This document shows positions 1 through 10,735 of a DNA stretch of 64,000 nt, one piece after another (position 1 is the first letter of the stretch; each line of letters starts with the position of its first letter). The DNA lies in contig NC_066584.1 in the NCBI RefSeq assembly GCF_024323335.1, forward strand, positions 421,767,319-421,831,318, written 5' to 3'. The position numbers and the translations under genes are program-made. The notes beneath the pieces were generated by a model. The model made no database searches, was not told the origin of the DNA, and saw nothing but the letters and a program-made list of their open reading frames with translations. The DNA is from Lathyrus oleraceus (lineage: Eukaryota; Streptophyta; Magnoliopsida; Fabales; Fabaceae).

Positions 1-1065
1 ATGCAAGAAGTGCATGAAGGATCTTTTGGTACCCATGCTGGTGGTCATGCAATGTCCAAGAAATTGTTGAGAGCCGGTTATTATTGGATGACTATGGAAT
101 CCGATTGTTTCAAGTACGCTCGGAAGTGCCATAAATGTCAGATCTATGCTGATAAGGTGCATGTACCACCAAGCCCTCTGAATGTCATGAATTCTCCTTG
201 TCCGTTCGTGATGTGGGGTATTGATATGATTGGGAAGATTGAGCCTACTGCTTCTAATGGGCATCGCTTCATCCTGGTTGCGATTGATTACTTCACCAAA
301 TGGGTGGAAGCAGCTTCCTATGCCAATGTTACCAAACAAGTGGTTGCCCGGTTTATTAAGAAGGAAATCATCTGTCGTTATGGGGTTCCTGAGAGAATCA
401 TCACTGGCAATGGCTCGAATCTCAATAACAAGATGATGAAGGAGCTTTGTAAAGATTTCAAGATTGCACATCACAATTCTTCTCCTTACAGACCGAAGAT
501 GAATGGTGCTGTAGAGGCGGCGAACAAGAATATCAAGAAGATTATGCAGAAGATGGTCGTAACGTACAAGGATTGGCATGAGATGCTGCCTTTCGCTTTG
601 CATGGATACCGTACCTCAGTACGTACGTCGACCGGGGCAACCCCTTACTCCCTTGTGTATGGTATGGAAGCAGTCCTACCTGTTGAAGTAGAGATTCCTT
701 CTCTGAGAGTCCTGTTGGATGTCAAGCTTGATGAAGCTGAATGGATCCGAACAAGGTTTAATGAGTTGAGCCTTATCGAAGAGAGACGGTTAGCAGCTGT
801 ATGCCATGGGCAGTTGTATCAGAGAAGGATGAAGAAAGCCTTTGATCAGAAAGTGCATCCTCGAAGCTATCAGACTGGTGATTTGGTTTTGAAGAGGATC
901 CTTCCTCCAGGTACAGATAAGAGGGGCAAGTGGACTCCGAATTATGAAGGTCCATATGTTGTTAAAAAGGTCTTCTCTGGTGGAGCCTTGATGCTTACAA
1001 CTATGGATGGTGAAGATTTTCCGTCCCCTGTTAACTCAGATGTAGTCAAAAAATACTTCGCATAA
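1..1065 (+). pseudogene. Ogre-A pol C-terminus: integrase (5' truncated by window edge)
   Basis: This open frame, read from base 1, is the integrase end of a Ty3/gypsy Tat/Ogre polyprotein, which would insert element cDNA into chromosomes. The zinc-binding HHCC region lies near the start (VHEGSFGTH, then KCHKC). The catalytic core follows: D75 in GIDMIG, the expected second Asp at residue 136, and E172 in GAVEAANKN, which fits DD35E spacing. Residue 136 is Gly (codon GGC at 406-408) in IITGNG, whereas the Ogre-C copy reads IITDNE. The core is therefore predicted inactive although the frame is open. The C-terminal part (KWTPNYEGPYVVKK to KKYFA) matches the Ogre-C and Ogre-D integrase ends. Reverse transcriptase and gag lie left of the window. 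The integrase identity is certain; inactivity is inferred from one residue. Confidence 0.93.
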
Positions 1066-1195
1066 ATTGACCCGCTGGACGAAAAGAATAAAATAGTCCA
1101 GGCAAAAAAGGGCATCCCAACGAACCGAAAAAAGAGAAAAAGGTTCTGGCAAAAGTTAGGGATAAAGAATAAAAAGAATATGTACACCCGGTAAG

Positions 1196-1275
1196 TCGAA
1201 AACCCGCAAGGGCGGCTTAGGCAAAAATGGGTATCCCGGTGGATTGAAAACCCGAAAGGACGATTCAGGCAAAAG
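1196..1275 (+). repeat. Paired GNRA-type mini-hairpin modules, Ogre-A
   Basis: CCCGCAAGGG (1203-1212) and CCCGAAAGGA (1251-1260) are 48 bp apart, each inside a module that also carries a (T/C)(T/C)(T/C)AGGCAAAA-like tail. The first is a 3-bp stem with a GCAA loop. The second has lost its last pair. The same pair of modules follows pol in Ogre-C and Ogre-D. Confidence 0.6.
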
Positions 1276-1849
1276 AGGGATTAAGGCGAAGGCTACAGTC
1301 TGAGTTATTTGTACTTCTTCGTGCTTCAGGGTCTACCATCTCGAAGGATATGACCGGTCCAATCATTCTTCTCAGAAAGCAAGGAATTTGGGGGAAATTG
1401 ATGATCTGTGAGTCATAACAGAATTGGGAAATAGTGGATGTCGTGTTCACATTGCCAATAGGATAGTTTATTTCCTTTTGTGCGCAATTACCTCTTCCTA
1501 GGAATTGCTTCCCGATGTATTTGTCGATTCAGGCCCGTTTTCAATCAATAAAAGACGTTATTCAGATAAATTTCTCTCTTGTTTTTTATTTTTACTGTTT
1601 TGTTTGCAAAAACGTCCGAATTTTTGATAAACATTGCATATAAAAAACATGAAGGCTAGACAATAACGTGCAGAAGGATAAAACATTTGAAAATCATTTT
1701 GAATGTTGATAACACTTGGGTGTATCTTGTCCATGCAATCCCCTGGGGCATGTATGTCTCGCTGTTTTGCAGGTTATTGCCATTGGTTCCTGGCTGAAAC
1801 AGATAAGCCACGGTTTGTTCAAAGAAATTTCAGCACTGTCCAGTAGTGT

Positions 1850-2900
1850 GAGAGGTTAGATTGTCTGAAGCAAGTTCAGGACTTGTCTCCCCCTAGCATA
1901 GTCCAGATCAGGGATTCCTCAGCAGGGTTGAGGATGTTTCCCCAGCAGGCTCGGAAGTGGCTGTTTCCCCAAGCAAGTCTGAAATCTGTTAGATTTGTTC
2001 TTCCCCAGCAGTCGGGTAGCAGGTTCAAAGGCCATTCTATCCCCAGCTAGTCTGAAAGCTGTTGATCCCCACTGAATCTGAAGTTTGTTGTATCCCCAAC
2101 GGAGGTATCAGTGAGTAGTTTGTTCCTCAGCAGTCGGGTGTAATCCTCAGCATAGTCGTGAATGCATTTCCCCAGCAGGGTTGTGATTGTCTCCCCCAGC
2201 AATTTTGAAGTGGGTGGTCTTCCCAGCGGAGGTTCGTATTGGTTGTTTCCCCCAGCGGAGTCCCCAAGTGGATCGTGTTCGGTGAAAATTATCCCCAGTA
2301 GAGTTTCTCCTGCTCATGGATTGGTAGGTATCCCCAGTAGAGATGAGCATTGGTTGTTTCCCCTGGCGGAGTCCCCAAGCGGATTGGATTCAGTGAAGTT
2401 GTCCCTGGTGGGATTTGTCCTTTCTCCAGCAACAATGTTATTCGCCAGCACGGTTGAGAAGTTGGTGTGTTCCCCTGACAGAGTATCCCCAGTTAAGTTA
2501 TTTCCTCTGCCGTCCCCAGAGTATCAGATCAGATAAGCACCCCCAGCAGTGCGTCTCCTCACAGAGTTGGAGAATCCAATCAGAATTGTGTGCTCAGCGG
2601 AGCAATCACTTGCTCCCCGGCAGGTTTTTTCTTCATTTGCATTTTGCATGTAGTAAACATTGCATCCTCAAATAGCGTAGCATTTCCATTCAATATGGAG
2701 CATTACGCCATAGAAAAATTCAAACATATGCATTCATGTGTTAAACCTGATTGGACCATATCCCCGGCAGAGGCGGATCATTGTTCAACAGCTGTACGAC
2801 ACATTTGCTACAGTTGCTCTTAAAAGACAGCATTCAGGGTTGGTAATCTCCCAGAGAGGTTTATTTCCTCACCCACCCGTGGCAGAAAAGTTTGATTCTC
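1850..2900 (+). repeat. Degenerate CCCCAGCAG-motif zone in Ogre-A 3' UTR
   Basis: Roughly every 25-45 bp the sequence returns to a core such as CCCCAGCAGGGTT, CCCCAGTAGAG or CCCCAGCGGAG. The spacing is irregular, so this is an old interspersed motif array and not a clean tandem repeat. Equivalent zones occur at about 24850-26700 (Ogre-C) and 44440-45600 (Ogre-D). Confidence 0.6.
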
Positions 2901-2991
2901 CTCAGTGAGATCCCCGACAAGTGTTTAGCCTTGTCTTGACATATGTAGATGTCATCCTTGTGATACCGGTAAATGTCATGTCAGCACCCGC

Positions 2992-4160
2992 GTGTGTTCG
3001 TCACAACCCCTTTCTCCCAGTCATCCGTTGATGTCTGGTCACCTCTCGGTTGGTTTCGTTAAACGTCGAGTTTTTCCCATTCATCCATTGATGTCTGGTC
3101 ACCTCTCCGTTGGTTTCGGTAAACGTCGAGTTTTTCCCATTCATTCGTTGATGTCTGGTCACTTCTCTGTTGGTTTCGGTAAACGTTGAGTTTTTCCCAT
3201 TCGTCCGTTGACGTTTGGTTGTATCTTTCTCTCATTCATCCGTTGATGTCTGGTCACCTCTCCGTTGGTGTTGATAAACGTCGAGCTTCTCGCGTTCGTC
3301 CGTTGACGTCTGGTCGAGTCTTCCCATTCATCCGTTGATGTCTGGTCACCTCTCCGGTTGTATTGGTAAACGTCGAGTTTTTCCCATTCGCCCGTTGATG
3401 TTTGGTTGTATCTTTCTCCCATTCATCCGTTGATGTCTGGTCACCTCTCCGTTGGTATTGGTAAACGTCGAGTTTTTCCCATTCGTCCGTTGACGTCTGG
3501 TTATATCTCTTTCTCCCATTCATCCGTTGATGTCTGGTCACCTCTCCGTTGGTGTCGATAAACGTCGAGCTTCTCCCGTTCGTCCTTTGACGTCTGGTCG
3601 AGTCTTCCCATTCATCCGTTGATGTCTGGTCACCTCTCCGTTGGTATTGGTAAACGTTGAGTTTTTCCCATTCGTCCGCTGACGTCTGGTTGTATCTCTT
3701 TCTCCCATTCATCCGTTGATGTCTAGTCACCTCTCCGTTGGTGTCGATAAACGTCGAGCTTCTCCCGTTCGTCCGTTGACGTCTGGTCGAGTCTTCCCAT
3801 TCATCCGTTGATGTCTGGTCACCTCTCCGTTGGTATTGGTAAACGTCGAGTTTTTCCCATTCGTCCGTTGACGTCTGGTTGTATCTCTTTCTCCCATTCA
3901 TTCGTTGATGTCTGGTCGCCTCTCCGTTGGTATCGATAAACGTCGAGCTTCTCCCGTTCGTCCGTTGACGTCTGGTCGAGTCTTCCCATTCATCAGTTGA
4001 TGTCTGATCACCTCCCCGTTGGTGTCGGTAAACGTTGAATTTTTCCCATTCATCCGTTGATGTCTGGTCACCTCTCCGTTGGTGTCGGCAAACGTCGAGT
4101 TTTTCCTAGTCGTCCGTTGGCGTCTAGTTGTGATTTCGTTGTTCCCATTCATCATCTTTC
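2992..4160 (+). repeat. Minisatellite with 60-bp start and 189-bp higher-order unit
   Basis: The core TCCGTTGATGTCTGGTCACC recurs throughout. At the left end the period is 60 bp (cores at 3021, 3081, 3141). From 3421 the marker ATTCATCCG falls at 3421, 3518, 3610, 3707, 3799 and 3896, i.e. alternating 97 and 92 bp, giving a 189-bp higher-order repeat. Subunits alternate between TTGTATCTCTTTCTCCC and GTCGAGTCTTCCC joins. Because 189 is divisible by 3, long reading frames stay open on the minus strand by chance. Tandem repeats in Tat/Ogre 3' UTRs are known in legumes and can seed satellites. Confidence 0.9.
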
Positions 4161-4399
4161 GATGTATGGTTGTAGTTCCTTTTTTTGAAAAAAATCAAAA
4201 TCCCCAGGGAGTCTTTGGTAAGCGTCTTGGCTGGTCCAGTGATAAAAATCCAAATACCCAGTGGAAGCTGCCATTGGTGAATAGTCTTTTCTTGGATCCC
4301 CGCAGAGTGCAAATTTCTACGATTCTTTGGTATTCAATCCCTGTGTACCTTGAAGGTCCGATAGCCGTTGCTCTCATCCGTTCAGGTTCCCATTTGATT

Positions 4400-4412
4400 G
4401 AATAGGGGCAGT
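4400..4412 (+). promoter_or_regulatory. Ogre-A polypurine tract
   Basis: The purine-rich AATAGGGGCAG directly precedes the LTR start TGTAGCACC. Its position and similarity to the AAATAGGGGCA tracts at 26842-26854, 49231-49243 and 57532-57544 identify the plus-strand primer site. Confidence 0.8.
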
Positions 4413-7340
4413 TGTAGCACCTCAAATTTGCACCTCCCATTTGTACATACATTTCATTTTTAGGTCATTAGCATTGCATAGCATGTTGCATTTCATCAGT
4501 CAAGACTGATCAGGAGAATCCATCTGTGCAAGAGAGCAAGGGTTTTTCCATGAGATAAAGGCCCTATGGATGTTTTAGAGAGCTTACAGGACCCAAGGTT
4601 CATTTTGAAGCAATTTGGCCAAGGTTTGAGGCTCAAAGTCCACAGTGCATGACCAAGTCATCTGAGGCCCATAAAAGTCAACTGCAAGTCAACTGAGGGC
4701 TAGGAGATGGAGAAATGGTTTGAGACACTTCATTCATGTCCCAAAGAAGGTTATTCAACATGTCAAACATCTACCTTGAAGATTTTGAAGCCAGATCAAA
4801 AGTTTCCAAAAATGGAAAGTGACCTATAATTTCAAGTTTCCAAAAATGGCAAGTTTTTGGACCAACTTCAACTCCACTTGCCAACATCAAAGAAGCTTCA
4901 AATGAAATTTTGTCCAACATGAAAGTTAACAATCTTTCTCTCCCATTTCCAAAAAGTCCAAGATCATGAATTTCTAATAAATGGTTAAGGAGTTATGATC
5001 AAATCATTGCAAAGTGTGCTTGGAACTTCAAATGACCATATCTTTTGAACCAAAACTCCAAATTTGGTGGTTCTTTTTGCATTGTTCTTCTCATGTCATG
5101 AGGTTTCCAAATCATGCATCACATTACATAAAATCTCATCACATAATCACTTGCATATCCATGACTTTTTTTGGAGGGAAAATGCAAAATTCAAAAATGG
5201 TGCATTGTATGGACTTTCTACCATTGCCATTGAGTTTAAAAAAGGATTTTAAGTGACTTTGATGAAGGGAATGGTACTGTTCACGTGTAATTAGTACATG
5301 CACCATGCAATTTTGATTTTTTGCATAACACCCTATTTTCATTAACCAAACTAAACATGGATTAGCAAGGTGATTAGGAAAGGATATATATACTCTAATC
5401 ATAACAGAATTGAAGAGGTTAATCACAATTCACATTTCTAGATCCAAAATTCTCTCTCCCTCCAAAACTTTCTTCAAACCAAAATTCAAATTTCTTGAAC
5501 ATAGCACTTGTTTTTTGTTGGAGATTCATGATCAGTGAGTTGATTATAGTGTGAATCAAGTGTTGGTTCGTGGAATTCGTGCAAGATTCAAGTGGTTGAA
5601 GCTCATGAAGTTGAAAATGGAAATTAAAAGTTTAAGCTAGATCTACACGTGTTCAAGCTTCCTTTTCTTCATCAAACATCATTGCAAGCATTGTGGAGTG
5701 AATTTGGATCAATACAACCTGTGGATCTTGCAGTTCAAAGGTTCTGCTCTTCAAGAGGTTAATTTTCGATCCTCTTAATCTTGCAATTCATGAGTATATT
5801 CTGGTAGATCTTGTTCTCCTGGTGATTCTGATCTAAAAATCGTGTGAATTGGTGCATTATTCAGCAAGTTATGTGTGTTTAAAGTTTTGCATCTAAAAAT
5901 GATTTTGCTCGATTCTCTTTGTTCGTGATGATTTGTGTTTAGATGTTAGTTGATCTATGCTCACCATTGAAAATACTACATGATAATGTATTTGTTTTTG
6001 AATTCTGGTGAAATCTGGATTTTCTGGAAAATATGGATGAATGTTCGTCTTCTTCCTCATGAAGAAGATGAAGATGCATGCGTTCTGGACATTTACGTTG
6101 GTTTTCTGGACATTTGCGTCGGTTTCAAGCGACGTTTTCTGGATTTTCTGCATGCAGCTTAGGGTTTAGAGGAAACGGTGGAGTTTTGGTAATTAGCGCG
6201 CCACTTTCAAATTTTGACTAGGTTCGATTCTGGCCGAGCGCAAGTTTTCAAATGTTCATTCATTTTTTCCATTTCCCTCCTTATTTCATGCATGTGATCA
6301 TTTTAATTTCCAATATTTTCATATAACTTATAAAAATCATAACAAATTGAAAAATGCATCAATTCATCTCCAATTTTTTGAAAAATGTTCCTTAGAATGT
6401 CTACTTTTCTATGATCATGATTTCGAAAGTTGTGCCTGGCTGGAATTTTATTTGCTCTAGGTTGATTGAACACATGTACATTTGTGACCTTGCCTTACTC
6501 TTTCTATCATGAAATGCTTGATTTTAATCCAATGGACCTGAAATTTTACATGCTGATACTAGACACATTGCTGGATGTTTTAGGCTTGGTTTGGTATGTT
6601 TCTCATGTGCCAATTCTGTTTTATGCTTGTGTTTGCATGGTGTGACAATTTGTGTGACACCTTTGGTTGTTCAACTTGTGCAATTTGATTTCCATGCCAA
6701 ATTACCTCTAATGCTTCTGATTTTTTATGTGATAATCATGTTAGATGTGTTGACTAATCATGATTTTTTCACGAATTATTTGAATCATTTATGTTTTGAT
6801 TGGGAATTATCATTCATGATGATCATTTGGATGCCTTGAATTGGTCTTTGATTTCTCTTGCACATAAAATGAACTTGCTTGATGATTATGATTTGGTTCT
6901 TTTTAATACTTGTTCTTGATTGATTAAATATGATTCATGTTGAGTTTGAGCTTCTGTTTTGGATTTTTGATTCACTTTTGACCCTAGGCTTTGACCTAGT
7001 GGTTTGTTACTCACATTTGAGTTGTGATTTCAGGTTCAAGTGTGCATCTCCATGATTTATGTTGCTCCTTCATTTAGGCTTGATCATTTATTGTTGTTAG
7101 CTAACACTTGCTGTTTTGTAGGCTTTGAGAACAATTCACTTGTGCTTATGGTTCATGTGTTGCATATTGGGTTGTCTGTTTGATATTGACTGTTGACTGT
7201 TGTCTGAACTTTGTACTGATTGGTTTAGATATTTCGACAGGTACCTAAGTTGCATTAAGTTCATTTGAACTTTGCTTTGCTTGCTTGTGGTTGGCATACC
7301 ACTGAGGTATAATTTCTTGATCTTCATGTAGTCTGGAAGA

Positions 7341-7362
7341 CCTGTCATGTTACCTTGGCAGG
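7341..7362 (+). other. LTR hairpin, Ogre-A version
   Basis: CCTGTC (7341-7346) pairs with GGCAGG (7357-7362), with one G-U pair, over a 10-nt loop. It lies at the same place in the LTR as the perfect CCCGGCC/GGCCGGG hairpin of Ogre-D (34411-34432), so the arms changed together. Confidence 0.5.
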
Positions 7363-8101
7363 CACCTGTCTAAAGCCTTCCTTAAGAGGCAATGCTTGTG
7401 GATGTTTAATTTTGTGCCAAGCAGGTAAAGACCTATTAAGAGGCAATTGGCAGATAAAAGGGATGTGCAATCCATCCCCTGCTATTCAGTTGTGTCATTC
7501 ACTTTGCTCACACACCATGTGTTGATGCATCTTGAATAAGAACCCAAGATCTTGTTGTGTCAGTCATGTGGAGAAGAGTTCCTACATTCTGAACTCCCAC
7601 ACTTTCATGGCTTGAAGCTCTCCCAGGCCAGGGATAAGAGCTGTGAGGTCTTACCCTCACTTCCCATTGCATCTGCTTCACCCTAACTCTCAATGTTAGG
7701 GTTAAGAGCTAACCACACCCCATTCCTGTTGGCTTGTTTGTCAAGGTTGACATGACCCCTTGACTAAAGCTTAGCCTTGTGTGAGCCAATTGTTTGCATA
7801 TAGTGTGTGTGCTTGCTCTTGTGCTTGTGTTTGCTTTGTTGTGTTGTTTAGGCTAGCTTGCTGCTTGTGCAAGTTAGGATAGAAACCTCAACATAGGGAT
7901 CGTATGCATGACAACTTCTAGGCTCGAGTCGTAGTCTCCCTAGTAGCTTGTTATCCCCCTTTGTCTCTAGTTAGGTTAGAAGTTTTTTCCCTGTTAAGGG
8001 GAACTACGTCGCCCTGATCCTCATACTAGATGAGGTACGTAGGCAGGAGATGAGCCGATCTCTCTGGGCGTCCTTTTTCTTTTTCACCCCTTTGTGTGTG
8101 T

Positions 8102-8330
8102 TGGAGTCTGACGTAAGTCTAGCGATTGGCAGTTGGTTTCCTGTGTCTTGTTTGCTTGTTGGAGTCTGACATAAGTCCAGCGATTGGCAGTCGGTTTCCT
8201 GTGTGTGTGTTTGTTGGTTCGGAGTCTGATGTAAGTCCAGCGATTGGCATTCGGTTTCCATGTTTGCCTGTTTGTGTGGAGTCTGACGTAAGTCCAGCGA
8301 TTGGCAGTCGGTTTCCTGTGTGGTCTTGTT
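8102..8330 (+). repeat. Tandem cassette in Ogre-A LTR, about 60 bp, four copies
   Basis: Four units share GGAGTCTGAYRTAAGTCYAG then CGATTGGCA and GGTTTCC. The same TAAGTCC...GGCAT signature forms the longer array at 35050-35700 and 53630-54280 in the Ogre-D LTRs, so the cassette is an ancestral part of this LTR family. Confidence 0.8.
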
Positions 8331-8738
8331 TGGCGTGCGTTAGCCGAGCTACGAGTGCTCTGATTCTTTCTCTAGTTAGAGAAGATACGTATGCATAGGA
8401 TGCGACATCCTAGCGAGCACACTTTCCCCTATCCCCGAACTACATCGACTCTGATGTCTGTGTCTGACAGACTACGTAGGCCCAGGATGCGATATCCTGC
8501 CGAGTCCCGTTTCTTCCGTCCTTCATCTATGTTTGTCTCCAGCGTGTGTGCAGTGTTTGTGAGCAGTTTTTAGCAACCTTTCTTCTATCTTTCTGAGCGT
8601 GGATCCCGTCGAGTACGACGGATGCGTAGGGGTGCTAATACCTTCCCTTCGCATAACCGACTCCCAATCCCATCTCTCTCTGGTCGCGAGACCATGTCTT
8701 TTCCAGGTTTACTTCGAGCGTTTCCTTTCCCTCTTTTG

Positions 8739-8764
8739 GGATAAATAACGCACGGTGGCGGCTC
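8739..8764 (+). promoter_or_regulatory. Conserved LTR-end core (TAAATA plus GGTGGCGGCTC), Ogre-A
   Basis: GGATAAATAAC followed by GCACGGTGGCGGCTC matches the LTR-end core of Ogre-C (55745-55771), Ogre-D (36631-36657, 55208-55234) and, reversed, Ogre-H (60239-60265). The TAAATA could act as a TATA box near the LTR end. This is inference from conservation. Confidence 0.45.
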
Positions 8765-8807
8765 TGTTGTTTCGTTTTCCCGCCGGTTTTTTGCGTACTG
8801 CGACACA

Positions 8808-10334
8808 TAGCTCTTAACCCTGGGCAGGGTGAGCTCATGACAAAAAGTGGGGATTCAGAAAGGTGGAACCCTCTCCACTGACTGACCGGATAAAAGATCT
8901 TGGGCTTTTGTTCTGGAGCATCGACACTGAATAACGGGGGATTGACTACTAATCCCTTTTATCCGTCAATTGCCTCTTCGTGGAGGTCTTTAGCACTGGT
9001 GCCTCTTCTTGGAGGTCTTTGGGCACAAAAGTAAACACACAAAAACATCGCCTCCTATCGAGGTCTTCCAGCTAAGAAAGCGGTAAAATGCGGGAAAGAT
9101 AAAGGAATCAAAAGATCTACCACATGGATAAAGATCTGAAGTAACAACAACTAAAGAAACAAGAAACCCGGAGATCTCTCAAGCTGGCACCATCAAAGAA
9201 AGGGAGTCAGCACAGGTAATCGGAATAAATCTCCAAATGGTATCCCACAAATAAAGTGGAATACCAAGCAAGCTATCTCTTTAAGAGTCATGTGAGCCCT
9301 CACAAAACTCAACAAACGAGTTAGACTAACAAGATACAATCAAGAGAAAACATGTCACAACGAACACAAAACACATTAGAGCCAACAGAAAAAAAAACAA
9401 ATTACTGTCACGCACGCTACTGCTTCGCTTAGCGAGGTGCTAGCGAAGCTTCATTACATGCTCGCTTAGCGAGGTGCTAGCGACTGCCTGTGGGTTTTGG
9501 TTTCTTCCTTGATGACAGTCTGATTTCAGTAACCCCAAACCTTATGGTATCCATCTCAGAAATGAAGTGATTAAACATTCGAGGCATTATTTTACACATT
9601 CATGCATATCTAAACCTGCGTGCAGAACCTAACGATACCCACTCTTCCAAATTCAACCATAATGCCTCATACATTTAGAAATTTCAAATTGAAGGCGTAA
9701 AATAATGAGAATAGGGCAAACCTGACTAGAGAGATCGAGTGGAATTGAATCGCACGGTTGGGGTTTGCAATGCAACGGCTAGGGTATGTGCGCGATGAAG
9801 GTGATAAGTGAAAAGTCTCACAGTCCGAGTGAATTTGTTGATCTCTTCAGTCTCTAGAGGCTGCTCTGAATTAGTTAGAATGTCTTCTCAGGGTTTTCCC
9901 ACTGAACTTATAACCTGATTTTCGTGGCTTGGTGGGCTCAAGTGAGAGAGGTCCAAGTCCAAGATTTTTCTGTTAGATTTTTAAAACGTGTGCGCTTTGC
10001 CTAGCGAAGAATTTGCTCGCCTAGCGAGCATGACAGTTCAGATTCGCTAGGAGAACCGAGATGCTCGCCTAGCGAGCATGACAGCTCCGGAACAGACTTT
10101 TTCTCCTTCAAGATTAGCGTTTTGAATGATTAATAGACCCCGTTTGAACATGTTGGAAGTAACTCAAGTCATTCCCTTGTGTTGACTGATCACCCAGATA
10201 GAACCCACAACGTGTCTTGGATGATATTCAAGCTTCTTGGAGCTAATTCTGATTGTCATGATGAAATGAAATATGAAATGTCAAATGACCTAAAAATAAA
10301 TGCATGAATGAGGGGGCAAATTTGAGGTGCTACA
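8808..10334 (-). repeat. Ogre-B: minus-strand LTR fragment
   Basis: Read on the minus strand, an LTR starts at 10334 with TGTAGCACCTCAAATTTGC and continues with TTATTTTTAGGTCATT and TTTCATCATG, like the plus-strand start at 4413. The part 9060-10240 matches 60940-62040 of minus-strand Ogre-H in the same orientation (GATCTCTCAAGCTRGCACC, GAGTCAGYACAGGTAATCGG, CTAGCGAGCATGACAG). It lacks the TAAATA/GGTGGCGACTC end block, so its far end is truncated. The left boundary lies somewhere between 8808 and 9060. I see no gene in it. Confidence 0.75.
9426..10077 (-). repeat. CTAGCGAGC palindromic motif cluster in Ogre-B LTR
   Basis: CGCTTAGCGAGGTGCTAGCG occurs at 9426-9445 and 9463-9482 (37-bp step). 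GCTCGCCTAGCGAGC, a 6-bp inverted repeat around CTA, occurs at 10015-10029 and 10063-10077, each followed by ATGACAG. Related copies occur near 61780-61890 in Ogre-H. Confidence 0.65.
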
Positions 10335-10335
10335 A

Positions 10336-10653
10336 CTGTAATATTTGCTTAACCTTAGAAGCACTTTAGATTACAAATTCCTTTTGCTTAAATTGATTTT
10401 GTTCCTCAAGTGACTCTGCGTAGTCTGTATACTTGGGAGGACTAAGAGATCTTTCTCTTAGACGTTGGTTGTAATAATCTTTCAAGATTAGTGGATTAAG
10501 TCCTTTTTGAAGGCGAAATCACCTTGGCCGGGTGGACTGGAGTAGCTTTGTGTTATAAGCGAACCAATACAAAATCCTGTGTGTTCTTATTCTGCAAAAG
10601 CGCTTATTTTCCAAAACAATTCAAACCCCCCTTTCTTGTTTTTCTCACCTTCA
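10336..10653 (+). repeat. Copia-1 5' LTR, last 318 bp
   Basis: It aligns without gaps to 19297-19614, with about 7 differences in 318 bp by hand count. The base before it (10335) is the first base after the Ogre-B end. ACTGT at 10335-10339 would be the right copy of a 5-bp target duplication. Confidence 0.92.
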
Positions 10654-10655
10654 AT

Positions 10656-10666
10656 TGGTATCAGAG
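10656..10666 (+). promoter_or_regulatory. Copia-1 primer binding site, initiator tRNA-Met
   Basis: TGGTATCAGAG starts 3 bases after the LTR end. It is the standard plant copia primer site complementary to the 3' end of initiator methionyl tRNA. Confidence 0.92.
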
Positions 10667-10735
10667 ATTCGGCTTTGTTATTGATTTTCTAATCAAACAC
10701 TTAACCATGTAGAGAGATCCAGAACGAGAAAAACT

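Larger units (their letters stand above)
1066..4412 (+). other. Ogre-A 3' untranslated region
   Basis: This long non-coding stretch lies between the integrase stop and the LTR, as is typical of Ogre. It holds, in order, two short CCC-loop-GGG modules (1203-1260), AT-rich spacer, a zone about 1850-2900 with many degenerate CCCCAGCAG(A/G)GT-type motifs, a minisatellite (2992-4160), and a polypurine tract next to the LTR. I see no credible gene in it. Open frames on either strand come from repeats. Confidence 0.85.
4413..8807 (+). repeat. Ogre-A 3' LTR (plus)
   Basis: It starts TGTAGCACCTCAAATTTGC after the polypurine tract. The last 1.8 kb aligns by eye with the ends of the Ogre-C and Ogre-D LTRs: hairpin at 7341-7362, CTTAAGAGGCAATGCTTGTG, TAAGTCC...GGCAT cassettes at 8102-8330, TACGTAGGC boxes, the ACACCTTCCC-like block near 8640, and the TAAATA/GGTGGCGGCTC block at 8739-8764. 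The end is placed at ...CGACACA, 43 bp after that block, and is uncertain by some tens of bases. No gene was found inside. Frames such as 5980-6162 and 8126-8398 are chance. Confidence 0.8.

Noticed and set aside
3254..3901. Open 215-codon frame on the minus strand
   Set aside because: It is the translation of the 189-bp minisatellite. The period is divisible by three, so one stop-free unit gives a long frame. No family similarity or start context supports a gene.
5980..6162. Short frame in the Ogre-A LTR
   Set aside because: Short, AT-driven frame inside an LTR without conservation in the Ogre-C or Ogre-D LTRs.
8102..8330. CRISPR-like spaced repeats (also at 35050-35700 and 48095-48440)
   Set aside because: These are imperfect tandem repeats inside plant LTRs and UTRs, with homologous rather than unique intervals between cores. 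CRISPR arrays do not occur in plant nuclear DNA.
4413..10334. A single 5.9-kb LTR with TG...CA ends
   Set aside because: The end match is a 19-bp inverted repeat extending into inverted similarity, and the right part is oriented opposite to the left when compared with Ogre-H. True LTR termini are only short inverted repeats.
10656..10666. tRNA-like sequence
   Set aside because: It is only the short primer binding site complementary to a tRNA end, with no cloverleaf. The same applies to 36732-36749.
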